This document shows positions 27,407 through 35,611 of a stretch of DNA of 49,954 nt, in pieces. The stretch's first letter is position 1. Each line of letters opens with the position of its first letter. The position numbers and the translations under genes were made by a program. Under the pieces are notes generated by a model. The model saw only the letters and a list, made by a program, of their open reading frames with translations. It made no database searches and was not told the DNA's origin. Source of the DNA: an uncultured Pelagibacteraceae bacterium (GTDB lineage: Bacteria; Pseudomonadota; Alphaproteobacteria; Pelagibacterales; Pelagibacteraceae); the NCBI GenBank assembly GCA_902558705.1, contig CACEEW010000007.1, forward strand, positions 1-49,954, given 5' to 3'.

Positions 27407-27481
27407 GCCTGGGTGGTGTAACGGTTAGCACGAAAGTTTGTGGAACTTTAAGTTTGAGTTCGATTCTCAGCCCGGGTACCA
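27407..27481 (+). tRNA. tRNA-His (anticodon GTG), without G-1
   Basis: 75 nt. Acceptor GCCTGGG/CCCGGGT with a G1-T72 wobble, discriminator A73, CCA encoded. The base before G1 is T, so the extra 5' G found in most tRNA-His is not encoded and would have no C73 partner. Anticodon stem AAAGT-TTGTGGA-ACTTT. T-loop TTCGATT is normal. The hisS ATG is 4 bp behind the CCA, so tRNA processing frees the hisS mRNA 5' end. Confidence 0.95.
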
Positions 27482-27485
27482 AAAA

Positions 27486-28880
27486 ATGAATAAAGAAAAT
27501 AAACTAGTTCCTGGATTACCTCCAGGATTTGAAGATCGTTGGGATAAAAAAATTCTTCTCAAAAAAAAGCTTTTAGAAGCTATTGAGAATAATTTTATAA
27601 AATTCGGAGCTGAAGCTCTTGAAACTCCCTCGTTCGAAATCGCAGAAAATATAGGATCTTTTTTGGCAGAAGATGAAGCTAATCCTATGTCTGATGTATT
27701 CTCATTTAAGGATGGAGACAAGAATATAACTCTTCGTTACGATCTCTCAAGTCCCCTTGCAAGATTTTATGCTCAAAACAACCAAGAACTTCCATCAATC
27801 TTCAAGCGATATCAAATTCAAAATGTATTCAGAAATGAAAAAGCTGGAAATGGTCGATACAGAGAATTTATGCAAGCAGATTTTGATATTGTTGGAAATG
27901 TTAATCCTGCACAAGCAAATGCAGAGCTTTGTAATTTAATATCAAGCACACTAGCAGATTGTGGATTAAAAAAAGATCAATTTACAATTAATGTGAGTAA
28001 CAGAAAAATAGTTCAGGGTTTAATTGATGATTTAAAAATTTCTGAGGAAAAACAAACAAAAGTTATTAGAGCAATTGATAAACTCGATAAGCCTGGTTTT
28101 GGATTAAAGGGAGTTGAAGACTTACTTAAAAAAGAGAGAAAAGATCAAAGTGGAGCTATCACTAAAGGAGCTGATTTAAGTAATGAACAGACAGCGCAAA
28201 TATTAAATTTTCTAAAAATAAAAGATTTAAAAAAATTAAAAGAAACTTTAAAAAATCCATTATCTCAAGAAGGAATTCAAGAATTAGAGAATATATTTCA
28301 ATTACTTGGATATGGTTCAAATTTAAATCAAGTTAAAACAAACTTTACGATTGTGAGAGGGCTCTCGTACTATGATTCATTTATAGTCGAAACAAATTTA
28401 AATTTCAAAGTGACTAATAATAAAGGTAAGGAAATTGAGTTAGGTAGTATCTGCTCAGGAGGATCGTACGCCAAACTTATTTCAAGGTTTAGAGGTGTTG
28501 ATGTTCCTGGGACTGGAATTAGTTTTGGTGTAGACAGGTTGTTATTCGCATTAATTCAGTTAAACCAAATTCAATTACAAGATCAAAAACCAGTTTTAGT
28601 TTGTGTCATGGATGAAAAATACTTAAAGAATTATTGTGAAATTGTTGATCAATTAAGAGATAATAATATTAATGCAGAGGTTTTTTTAAACACTAAAAAA
28701 AATCTGGGTAAACAACTCGATTTAGCAAACAAGCGTGAATTAACAGTAGCGATTATTTGTGGGGAAAATGAGTTTAATGATAATACTGTGACTATTAAAA
28801 ACCTTAAAGGTGTTAAGGGTGAAAATAACAAAACAATCTCAAAATCAAATTTAATAAATGAAATCAAAAAACTTATCTGA
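27486..28880 (+). CDS. hisS: Histidyl-tRNA synthetase (alphaproteobacterial variant type)
   Basis: 464 aa. Class II synthetase: motif 2 region VFRNEKAGNGRYREFMQADFDIVG, SLRYDLSSPLARF-like ITLRYDLSSPLARF, and motif 3/insertion SICSGGSYAKLI with GTGISFGVDRLLFAL. The opening LVPGLPPGFEDR and the FRNEKAGNGRYREF pattern resemble the rhizobial-type HisRS rather than the E. coli type (RGMND...). I start at ATG 27486, not within the tRNA. Partners: tRNA-His 4 bp upstream, and HisZ, a paralogue of HisRS, overlapping by 23 bp. Confidence 0.94.
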   Translation: MNKENKLVPGLPPGFEDRWDKKILLKKKLLEAIENNFIKFGAEALETPSFEIAENIGSFLAEDEANPMSDVFSFKDGDKNITLRYDLSSPLARFYAQNNQELPSIFKRYQIQNVFRNEKAGNGRYREFMQADFDIVGNVNPAQANAELCNLISSTLADCGLKKDQFTINVSNRKIVQGLIDDLKISEEKQTKVIRAIDKLDKPGFGLKGVEDLLKKERKDQSGAITKGADLSNEQTAQILNFLKIKDLKKLKETLKNPLSQEGIQELENIFQLLGYGSNLNQVKTNFTIVRGLSYYDSFIVETNLNFKVTNNKGKEIELGSICSGGSYAKLISRFRGVDVPGTGISFGVDRLLFALIQLNQIQLQDQKPVLVCVMDEKYLKNYCEIVDQLRDNNINAEVFLNTKKNLGKQLDLANKRELTVAIICGENEFNDNTVTIKNLKGVKGENNKTISKSNLINEIKKLI

Positions 28881-29910
28881 AAAAATCCTAAAGTCTGTAA
28901 AAGGCAAGGGATTTAAATATATTGAATTACCCTCAGTAATTGAAACTAATCATATTGTTCAAAGATCTGGTGAAAATTTTAGAAAATTTATTTTTTCATT
29001 TATTGATCAAAATGGGAATGAGCTATGTTTACGTCCAGATTTAACAATAGTTTCTTGCCTAAGATATTTAGAAAGTAACTTAAGAGGTAAAGAAAAAATA
29101 TTTTATAGTGGGCAAGCGTTTAGGAAATCTCAAAATAGAAAAGACTCTATAATTAGAAATCAAATTGGATTTGAAATCATTGGTTCTAAAGATGAAAAAA
29201 ATGATGATAAAGAAATTATTAATACTTCTTTAAATTCTTTAAAAAATTTAAAATATACCTCGGGCACTCTAACATTAGGAAATGTTGAAATATTTAAACT
29301 TTTAATATCTAAACTGGATATTCCAACTAGATGGAAATTAAGATTATCAAGACATTTTTGGAGAGAAGACTATTTTAATGATTTATTAAAAAGGTTGGAA
29401 ACAAACTCTGATGTTGATCCAACTATAGTTGAGATAGATAAAAAACGTTATCTAAAAATGCTCAAAGGTGACAAGAACTCAATCGTTGCTGAAAGATCAA
29501 TTGAAGAAATTTTAAAGCGTTTTGATAAAAAGATAAAAGATCCAAGACGTCCGAGTAAAGGGAGAAATGTATCAAAAATTATTAAAGAGTTTTTAAAGAT
29601 TAAATGTCCAATCAATAAAGCTGCAGATGTATTAAACAAATTCTTTAAGAAATATCAAATAAACTTAGTGGTAGATCAAAGATACTTTCCAACCTCAGTT
29701 AACAGAACTTCAAAACTAAATGTAGTTTTTTCAACCTCATTTGGAAGACAACTTGAATATTACACAGGTATGGTTTTTAAAATTGATATCAAATTAAATA
29801 ATAAGATTAAAAATATAATTAATGGTGGAAGGTATGATCAATTAATTTCTGACCTTGGATCTAAAAAACAAATATCAGCGGTAGGGGCTGCATTAAATTT
29901 AAATTATTAA
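28858..29910 (+). CDS. hisZ: ATP phosphoribosyltransferase regulatory subunit
   Basis: 350 aa HisRS-like protein without the aminoacylation essentials. Seen: GKGFKYIELPSVIETNHIVQ, ELCLRPDLTIVSCLRYLES (compare LCLRPDLTIP), FRKSQNRKDSIIRNQIGFEIIG, and late GGRYDQLISDLGS. Together with short-form HisG it forms the hetero-octameric enzyme and mediates histidine feedback. Order hisS-hisZ-hisG and the overlap with hisS support it over a second synthetase. Confidence 0.92.
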   Translation: MKSKNLSEKILKSVKGKGFKYIELPSVIETNHIVQRSGENFRKFIFSFIDQNGNELCLRPDLTIVSCLRYLESNLRGKEKIFYSGQAFRKSQNRKDSIIRNQIGFEIIGSKDEKNDDKEIINTSLNSLKNLKYTSGTLTLGNVEIFKLLISKLDIPTRWKLRLSRHFWREDYFNDLLKRLETNSDVDPTIVEIDKKRYLKMLKGDKNSIVAERSIEEILKRFDKKIKDPRRPSKGRNVSKIIKEFLKIKCPINKAADVLNKFFKKYQINLVVDQRYFPTSVNRTSKLNVVFSTSFGRQLEYYTGMVFKIDIKLNNKIKNIINGGRYDQLISDLGSKKQISAVGAALNLNY

Positions 29911-29911
29911 A

Positions 29912-30598
29912 ATGAAAAATATAATCAATATAGGAATTCCAAGTAAAGGCAGGCTTAGAAAAGACGTTTTAAACATTTTTAAAAAGAAAAAATTAAAACT
30001 AGTTTCTGAACGAGGTGAGAGGGACTTAATTGGTTCTATTAAAAATAAATCAAACATTAAAATTCTTTATTTGCATGCAAGAGAAATTATTCAAAGACTA
30101 GGAGATGGTTCTTTAGATATAGGTTTTTCAGGCTTTGATTTACTTAAAGAAGGAGAAATTAATATCCAAAAAAAAATTAACTTAGTCAAAAAGTATGAGT
30201 TTGGAAAAGCAACTCTAGTTGTTGCTATTCCAGATCCGTGGATTGATGTGCAAACAGTAGCTGATTTGGAAGAAATTGCTTTTGAATTTAGGGATAAAAA
30301 GAAAAAAAAATTAAGAGTTGCAACTAAGTATCCAAACTTAACTAAAGAATTCTTATTCTCTAAGGGTGTAACACAATTTCAATTAGTTGAAAGTTTGGGC
30401 GCTACCGAGGCCTATCCTTTTACAGGTTCTGCAAATTTGATTACTGATATCAGTTCCAGTGGTGAGACTATAAAAAGTAATAATTTACGTGTCCTTAAAG
30501 ATGGTGAGATTTTAAAATCCCAAGCATGTATTTTTACTTCAAAGAAAAACTTTAAAAAAAAAGGTTTAAAAGCTTTAGTTAAATTACTTACCAAGTAA
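29912..30598 (+). CDS. hisG: ATP phosphoribosyltransferase catalytic subunit, short form
   Basis: 228 aa, the short form lacking the C-terminal regulatory domain, as expected with HisZ. First step of histidine synthesis. GIPSKGRL at the N-terminus, GSLDIGFSGFDLL, RVATKYPNL, and LVESLGATEAYPFTGSANLITDISSSGET (the PRPP-binding loop and Glu/Asp). 1 bp behind hisZ. Confidence 0.96.
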   Translation: MKNIINIGIPSKGRLRKDVLNIFKKKKLKLVSERGERDLIGSIKNKSNIKILYLHAREIIQRLGDGSLDIGFSGFDLLKEGEINIQKKINLVKKYEFGKATLVVAIPDPWIDVQTVADLEEIAFEFRDKKKKKLRVATKYPNLTKEFLFSKGVTQFQLVESLGATEAYPFTGSANLITDISSSGETIKSNNLRVLKDGEILKSQACIFTSKKNFKKKGLKALVKLLTK

Positions 30599-30715
30599 TT
30601 TATCTTTAAAATAAATAAGGATTATTTTGATAATATCTAAATTTCTAAATATTGCGTAAAGAGCTATCAAAATGGCTATTATAAATATAATTTTCAAAAT
30701 AAAATATAATTCCAT
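30584..30715 (-). CDS. Possible 43-aa single-span membrane protein between hisG and rmuC
   Basis: Reads MELYFILKIIFIIAILIALY then AIFRNLDIIKIILIYF and ends KDKLLGK. Its first about 22 residues are strongly hydrophobic with a following basic stretch, typical of a small membrane protein. It overlaps the hisG 3' end by 15 bp and is divergent from rmuC with 30 bp between starts. No family recognised; AT-rich DNA makes hydrophobic ORFs by chance, so support is moderate. Confidence 0.35.
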   Translation of the reverse strand: MELYFILKIIFIIAILIALYAIFRNLDIIKIILIYFKDKLLGK

Positions 30716-30725
30716 TAAAAACCCT

Positions 30726-30731
30726 TATAAT
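30726..30731 (+). promoter_or_regulatory. -10 box (TATAAT) ahead of rmuC
   Basis: Perfect TATAAT 14 bp before the rmuC ATG; predicted leader about 8 nt. No -35. One of several such boxes placed unusually close to start codons here. Confidence 0.35.
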
Positions 30732-30745
30732 ACAAGTTACGAATC

Positions 30746-31837
30746 ATGGACACAATTTTATTAATTATTTTAGTTTCTTTGTTAGGCACGACATTAGCTA
30801 TTTTGTATTTGAATATCAGATCTAAACCCAAATCAGAAAGTAAAGAGTCAGAAGAAATAGCCAACTTAAAAACTGAAATAGTTACATTAAAAGATACATT
30901 AAATAATACTATCAATACTTCACTTGGTACCATGTCGACTTCCTTCAATGTATTATCAACTGGGGTTACAAAAGATATGACTGAAGCCTTAACAAAAGTT
31001 GATGAGAAGGTTGGTAATTTTAATCAACAAGTACAACTATTAAATCAAAGCCAGGAGGGGATTACTAAAATTTTAGCAGGGGTTAAAAAATATGGTACTT
31101 TAGCAGAGTACTCTTTGGATGCATTAATTAAAGATTTATTGCCCGCATCTCAATTTATGACAAATGTTAAAATGAAAGAAGATACCAGTGAAAATGTAGA
31201 ATTTGCAATTAAACTTCAAGGAGATGTTTTGGTTCCAGTAGACTCTCATTTTCCTGTAGAAAAATTTAAAGCAATTACTGATGCACATGAAGACGATGAT
31301 AAAAGAGAAGTTGCTGATGCTAGAACAAAACTAGCAAATGCTTTTAAAGCTAAAGCTAAAAGTGTAATGGAAAAATATATAGTTCCACCTAAATCAACAG
31401 ATTTTGCAATAGTGTATGCACCAACAGAGAGTCTTTATAAAGAATTGACTGAATATCAAGATCCGAGCACAAAAGAACTATTAACTCAAGAACTAATGAA
31501 AAAATATAAAATAGTAATTTGTGGCCCTAATACTCTTTCAGCTTATTTACAATCCTTACATATGGGATTTCAATCACTGAAAGTTCAAAAAGGGGCTACA
31601 GAAATATATAATCATCTTAAAACTATCACCACAAGATTTGGAAAACATTTTGATAATATAATTACACTTAGAAAAAAATTAGAAGAAGCGATGAATGTGG
31701 TAGACAAGTTTGGTACTGATGCAAGATCAATTAGTAGAACTTTAGAAAATATAAAAGATCCCGAGCAGGTTGAGAAAGCTGTTCAAACAGAAAATGTAGA
31801 AAAATTTGTTGAAAGAAATAAACAGCTTAAAAATTAA
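30746..31837 (+). CDS. rmuC: DNA recombination protein RmuC
   Basis: 363 aa. N-terminal membrane anchor (TILLIILVSLLGTTLAILYL), a coiled-coil region (about residues 30-110), then the RmuC nuclease-like domain: VEFAIKLQGDVLVPVDSHFPVEKF (compare the family's VDFVIRLP...PIDAKFP), FAIVYAPTESLYKEL, NTLSAYLQSLHMGFQSL. Established in E. coli: limits DNA inversions; RmuC is predicted PD-(D/E)XK-like. First of a DNA-metabolism set with a RecB-like nuclease and ExoI. Confidence 0.9.
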   Translation: MDTILLIILVSLLGTTLAILYLNIRSKPKSESKESEEIANLKTEIVTLKDTLNNTINTSLGTMSTSFNVLSTGVTKDMTEALTKVDEKVGNFNQQVQLLNQSQEGITKILAGVKKYGTLAEYSLDALIKDLLPASQFMTNVKMKEDTSENVEFAIKLQGDVLVPVDSHFPVEKFKAITDAHEDDDKREVADARTKLANAFKAKAKSVMEKYIVPPKSTDFAIVYAPTESLYKELTEYQDPSTKELLTQELMKKYKIVICGPNTLSAYLQSLHMGFQSLKVQKGATEIYNHLKTITTRFGKHFDNIITLRKKLEEAMNVVDKFGTDARSISRTLENIKDPEQVEKAVQTENVEKFVERNKQLKN

Positions 31838-31874
31838 TTTCTTTTTTCCTTTAATACCGATTATAAGAAACTTC

Positions 31875-32561
31875 ATGCAATGGAATAGAAAATATGATTA
31901 TCCTTCGTCATCAAGAGCAACAGTAGATGGAATTAGAAGATATGTACTAGGAGAGTCAAAACTACCAAGTGTTACTTCAATTTTAGACGCAACCAAATCT
32001 GAAGAAGATAAAGCAGCTTTAGCCAATTGGCGCGAAAGAACTGGTCAAAGAGAAGCTGAAGCAATCACAAAAGCTGCTAGTAGCCGAGGTTCCAAAATGC
32101 ATAATTATTTAGAGTCTTTTCTTTTAGGAAGAGAAAATTTAAGTTTTTTTGAAGATGGTGAACAATACAAATCTATGGCTAAACAAATTATTGATAAAGG
32201 TTTAAAAAATAGGTTAGAAGAAATATGGGGAGTTGAATGTACTCTTTACTATCCAGAAAAATATGCAGGAACTGCTGACTGTGTTGGTGTTTATGAGGGA
32301 CAATCTTGCATAATTGATTTCAAGCAATCTAACAAACCAAAAAAAGCTGAGTATATAGATTCATGGTTTTTACAAACCAGCGCGTATTCTTTAGCTCACA
32401 ATATTGTGTATAATACAAACATCACATCTTGTGTAATTCTTGTTTGTACAGTAGATAATCTATTTCAAGAATTTAAAATTCAAGGTTCAGAATTAATTAC
32501 TTACCAAAATTTATTCTTAGGAAGACTAAAAAAATTTAATGAACTCTCAAATTTAATTTAA
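31875..32561 (+). CDS. Stand-alone PD-(D/E)XK (RecB/MGME1-like) exonuclease
   Basis: About 228 aa. Catalytic core: a helix with RGSKMHNYLESFL (the conserved G-x-x-x-H), AGTADCVGVYEGQSCIIDFKQS giving the D...D-x-K metal triad (TAD, then IDFK), and later QTSAYSLAHN (Q-x-x-x-Y) as in RecB-family nucleases. The N-terminal RATVDGIRRYVLGESKLPSVT is like MGME1-type proteins also carried by marine phages (family recollection). ATG at 31875 gives MQWNRKYDYP; a start at 31806 would overlap rmuC. Followed 2 bp later by ExoI, so likely one functional unit in DNA-end processing. Confidence 0.82.
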   Translation: MQWNRKYDYPSSSRATVDGIRRYVLGESKLPSVTSILDATKSEEDKAALANWRERTGQREAEAITKAASSRGSKMHNYLESFLLGRENLSFFEDGEQYKSMAKQIIDKGLKNRLEEIWGVECTLYYPEKYAGTADCVGVYEGQSCIIDFKQSNKPKKAEYIDSWFLQTSAYSLAHNIVYNTNITSCVILVCTVDNLFQEFKIQGSELITYQNLFLGRLKKFNELSNLI

Positions 32562-32563
32562 AA

Positions 32564-34000
32564 ATGGATAAAATAGTAATTTACGACACAGAAACGACTA
32601 ACAGTACTATTTGGGGATCAATTATTGAAGTCGGGGCAGTTGTAGTTGATAAAAATCTTAAAGAGATAGGAAAACTAAATATTAGAGGCAGAATGCCAGA
32701 AGGAGAAGTCCCTTCTGCTAAAGCACTTTTAGTTAACTCTACAAGTATTGATTTACTTACTAAAGGCAATTATTCACATTATGAATTTTTAGGTGCAGTT
32801 GAAAATTTCTTTGTAAAAGCTGCTCCAGCTATGTTTATGGGCTGGAGTAATTTAAATTTTGACAGAAGAATGTTTCATTTCAATTTTTTTAAGGGAAATA
32901 GATATCCTTATTTAACTCACTCTTCACCAAATCAGGAACACGATGGCTTACATGTAGCAAGAGCTGCTCAAACTATAGATTCTAAAACACTAAAAACAGA
33001 ATTAACAGAAGCAGGAAATGAGAGTTTGGCCTTGGAGGGTTTGGCCCGTCAGCAGGGTTTTGATACTTCAGCAGCCCACACTGCCTATGTAGACGCACAT
33101 AATTCCTTAAAAATTTTAAGAATTATAAAAGACAAACATAAAACAAATTGGGAAAAATTTTTAGGCACTTCGACAAAAAGTAGTGTGGAGTCTATTTTAA
33201 AAGGTGAAGGTATATATTCAATTTTTGAAAATGTTAAAGGGAGAAATATGATGTATCTAGTTTGCACATTACATCCAAATCATTGTTTTCATCCTTCTTA
33301 TGCATCTTGGGGTTATTTATGGGATTTAAGAAGAGATCCAGAGCCATTTTTAAATATGTCCGTCAATGAGCTTAAAGCAAATTTAAAAAAGATTAGTCCT
33401 AAAGCAACTCGAGTGATTAAAACCAATAAAGCTCCAATAGTTTTAGATAAAAATTTTGCATTAAAAGAAAAGGCTTATGCTGATCTTAATTTAGAGACAA
33501 TTAAAAAAAGGGCAGAATTAGTAAGAAGTAGTGAAAAATTTTGTCAAAATATTCAAATTATTAATAGGGAAGCAGCAGAGGAAAAAGCACAAACTAAAAC
33601 CCAAGAAGATTTATTACCTGAGGAAACTCTTTATGAAAAATTTATCCCTAATAAAGATACGGCTTTATTCAAAATATGGCACAGCTCTTCCTGGGAAGAC
33701 AAATTAAGAATGTTAGATAAATTTCAAGATAAAAGATGTAGCTGGTTTGGACAAAAAATTATTTATCAAGAGGCACCACAAATTTTACCACCAGATTTAT
33801 ACAAAAATATTAAAAGTGAAATTGCGAGACGAATTTTAAGTAAAAACAAAGAAAAGTGGCAAACAATTGGAATGGCTTATAACGAAATCGATATATTACG
33901 AGATCAAGCAGATAATAAAGATGATGATGAAGAACTTAAAAAATTAGATGAAATTAATGAATTTATTATGTCTATTGAAAAAAAATATGAAATTGCCTAG
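32564..34000 (+). CDS. sbcB: Exodeoxyribonuclease I
   Basis: 478 aa, matching E. coli ExoI (475 aa). DEDDh exonuclease degrading single-stranded DNA 3' to 5'. ExoI: IYDTETT (Asp/Glu); ExoII: GWSNLNFDRRM (Asp); ExoIII: AHTAYVDAHNSLKI (His/Asp). Central SH3-like and C-terminal helical domains (CSWFGQKIIYQEAP) match ExoI. It trails the RecB-like nuclease and precedes trxA. Confidence 0.92.
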   Translation: MDKIVIYDTETTNSTIWGSIIEVGAVVVDKNLKEIGKLNIRGRMPEGEVPSAKALLVNSTSIDLLTKGNYSHYEFLGAVENFFVKAAPAMFMGWSNLNFDRRMFHFNFFKGNRYPYLTHSSPNQEHDGLHVARAAQTIDSKTLKTELTEAGNESLALEGLARQQGFDTSAAHTAYVDAHNSLKILRIIKDKHKTNWEKFLGTSTKSSVESILKGEGIYSIFENVKGRNMMYLVCTLHPNHCFHPSYASWGYLWDLRRDPEPFLNMSVNELKANLKKISPKATRVIKTNKAPIVLDKNFALKEKAYADLNLETIKKRAELVRSSEKFCQNIQIINREAAEEKAQTKTQEDLLPEETLYEKFIPNKDTALFKIWHSSSWEDKLRMLDKFQDKRCSWFGQKIIYQEAPQILPPDLYKNIKSEIARRILSKNKEKWQTIGMAYNEIDILRDQADNKDDDEELKKLDEINEFIMSIEKKYEIA

Positions 34001-34034
34001 TTGACTTTAGGACACTAATTTATAGAAAGGGATT

Positions 34035-34352
34035 ATGCTTGTAGATTTTAAAGATGAAGACTTTGATAATAAAGTTAAAAATGAAGATGTGTCAGTTATT
34101 CAATTTAGTGCTGCTTGGTGTGGACCATGTAAGGCCTTAAAGCCAGTTATGGATAAATTAGCTGAAGAGTATAAAGATAAAGCAGGATTTTATTATGCAG
34201 ATATTGAAGATGGTGGGATAAATACAGGAAGTGCAGCAGGAATAAGAGGTGTGCCCACAGTTATTATTTATAAAAAGGGTGTAGAAGTAGATAGGAAAGT
34301 TGGTGGAGTACCAGAAAGCCATATGAAAGAATTTTTAGAAAAAAATATTTAA
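34035..34352 (+). CDS. trxA: Thioredoxin
   Basis: 105 aa. SAAWCGPCKALKPVMDKLA holds the redox WCGPC, with cis-Pro in IRGVPTVIIYKKG. Reduces disulphides of RNR and other proteins. AAAGGGA about 5 bp before the ATG is a good ribosome-binding site. The 3' end overlaps convergent folC by 4 bp. Confidence 0.96.
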   Translation: MLVDFKDEDFDNKVKNEDVSVIQFSAAWCGPCKALKPVMDKLAEEYKDKAGFYYADIEDGGINTGSAAGIRGVPTVIIYKKGVEVDRKVGGVPESHMKEFLEKNI

Positions 34353-35611
34353 TTTAAGTTTAAAACTTCTGAACATAAATAAAGTGATCCAGTAATTATT
34401 AATAAGTCTCCTCGATTTAATTTTATAGATTTTATAGCCTTTTCAACACTTTCTGCATACTTTACATTTGGTAAGTGTTTAAATTTATCTTTTAATTCTT
34501 TACCACTAATAGCATTTGGTTGATTGGGAATATCAACAGTTGTAATTGACGAAATATTTTTTATACATTTAATATAACTTTCATGGTCTTTATTGGCCAT
34601 CATGCCAACTATTATATGTTTATTGCAATCTAAACTTTGGAGGTAATCATTTAATACCCTTGCGCCGTCCTCGTTATGATCTCCAGATATTAAAAATAGA
34701 TTATCCTTAACTAAATTTTTTAAGTTTCCAGCAGTAATCTCTTGAAGTCTTGCAATATTATTGATTTTTTGAATGCCCTTTTTAATGTTTTCATCTTTTA
34801 TGTTAAAATCTAACATTCTTAAAGTTGCTATAGCGGTTGAAATATTCTCTAATTGATAGAGACCAAGAACATTTGGTTCTGGTAATTTTAATCCACCAAA
34901 TTTATCCTCATAATAAAAGTAACCGTTTTCTCCATTTGTAAAAGAAAAGTCTTCATTAAAGTAAATTTTATTTGATTGATTTGTAGAAATATTTTGTTTT
35001 ATAAAGTTCATCGTATTTTGATTTTGTTTTGCTATTATAATATTTGAATTCAAAAGATTTGAAGTTTTTTCAAAAACAATTTTTTCAATAGATTGGTCAT
35101 TTTTAGGAAGCCAATCTAAATGATCTTTGCTTATTGATGTTATGATGGTTGCTAAATTTTTTTTTAGTATGTTAGTGGCATCAAATCTAAAAAATAACCC
35201 GGATTCGACTAAGTTAATATTCTCTGGATATTGAGCAGCTTTATAAAAGTAACATGCTGTAAGAATTTCAAAAAAAGTAATTGGCTGATTATTATTAACT
35301 TTTTCGACTTCTTCAAAAAGATCAGCTAGTTCATCATCTTTCAGCTCTTGGTTGTTAAATACGAACCTTTCATTTATCTTTTGTATGTGGGGGCTAGTGT
35401 AAACATTGCATTTTATATTTGCCTCTTTTAAAATGGAATAACATGCTTGAATGGTTGAATTTTTTCCATTTGTACCCACCACATTTATAGCTTTAATCTT
35501 ATCCTGTGGATTTCCAAGTTTTTCACAAAGATTTAAAATTCGATCTAGGCTTAGATCAATTTCTTTAGGATGCAATTTTAGAAAGCGACTGAGTATTTTC
35601 TGTAGTTTCAT
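34349..35611 (-). CDS. folC: Folylpolyglutamate synthase / dihydrofolate synthase
   Basis: 420 aa Mur-ligase-like enzyme that adds glutamate to folates. LKLHPKEIDLSLDRI at the N-terminus, P-loop INVVGTNGKNSTI (Lys kept; the usual Gly after Lys is Asn), YTSPHIQKINERF, KDHLDWLPKN (metal His/Asp), and LISGDHNEDGARVL near the C-terminus. The conserved LHPKEIDLSLDR already lies in the 47-bp overlap with accD, so the long overlap is genuine. Last gene of the 14-gene minus-strand run. Confidence 0.95.
   Translation of the reverse strand: MKLQKILSRFLKLHPKEIDLSLDRILNLCEKLGNPQDKIKAINVVGTNGKNSTIQACYSILKEANIKCNVYTSPHIQKINERFVFNNQELKDDELADLFEEVEKVNNNQPITFFEILTACYFYKAAQYPENINLVESGLFFRFDATNILKKNLATIITSISKDHLDWLPKNDQSIEKIVFEKTSNLLNSNIIIAKQNQNTMNFIKQNISTNQSNKIYFNEDFSFTNGENGYFYYEDKFGGLKLPEPNVLGLYQLENISTAIATLRMLDFNIKDENIKKGIQKINNIARLQEITAGNLKNLVKDNLFLISGDHNEDGARVLNDYLQSLDCNKHIIVGMMANKDHESYIKCIKNISSITTVDIPNQPNAISGKELKDKFKHLPNVKYAESVEKAIKSIKLNRGDLLIITGSLYLCSEVLNLN

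Noticed and set aside
27438-27485. Upstream extension of hisS into tRNA-His
   Set aside because: These codons lie within the tRNA gene; the ATG at 27486 gives the conserved start of this HisRS type.
30715-30948. 77-aa ORF opposite the rmuC start
   Set aside because: Antisense to the RmuC membrane anchor and coiled coil, with no supporting signal.
31875-34352. A T7-like replication module (nuclease plus thioredoxin) of phage origin
   Set aside because: No polymerase, primase or other phage gene is present, and trxA beside folC is a normal alphaproteobacterial arrangement.
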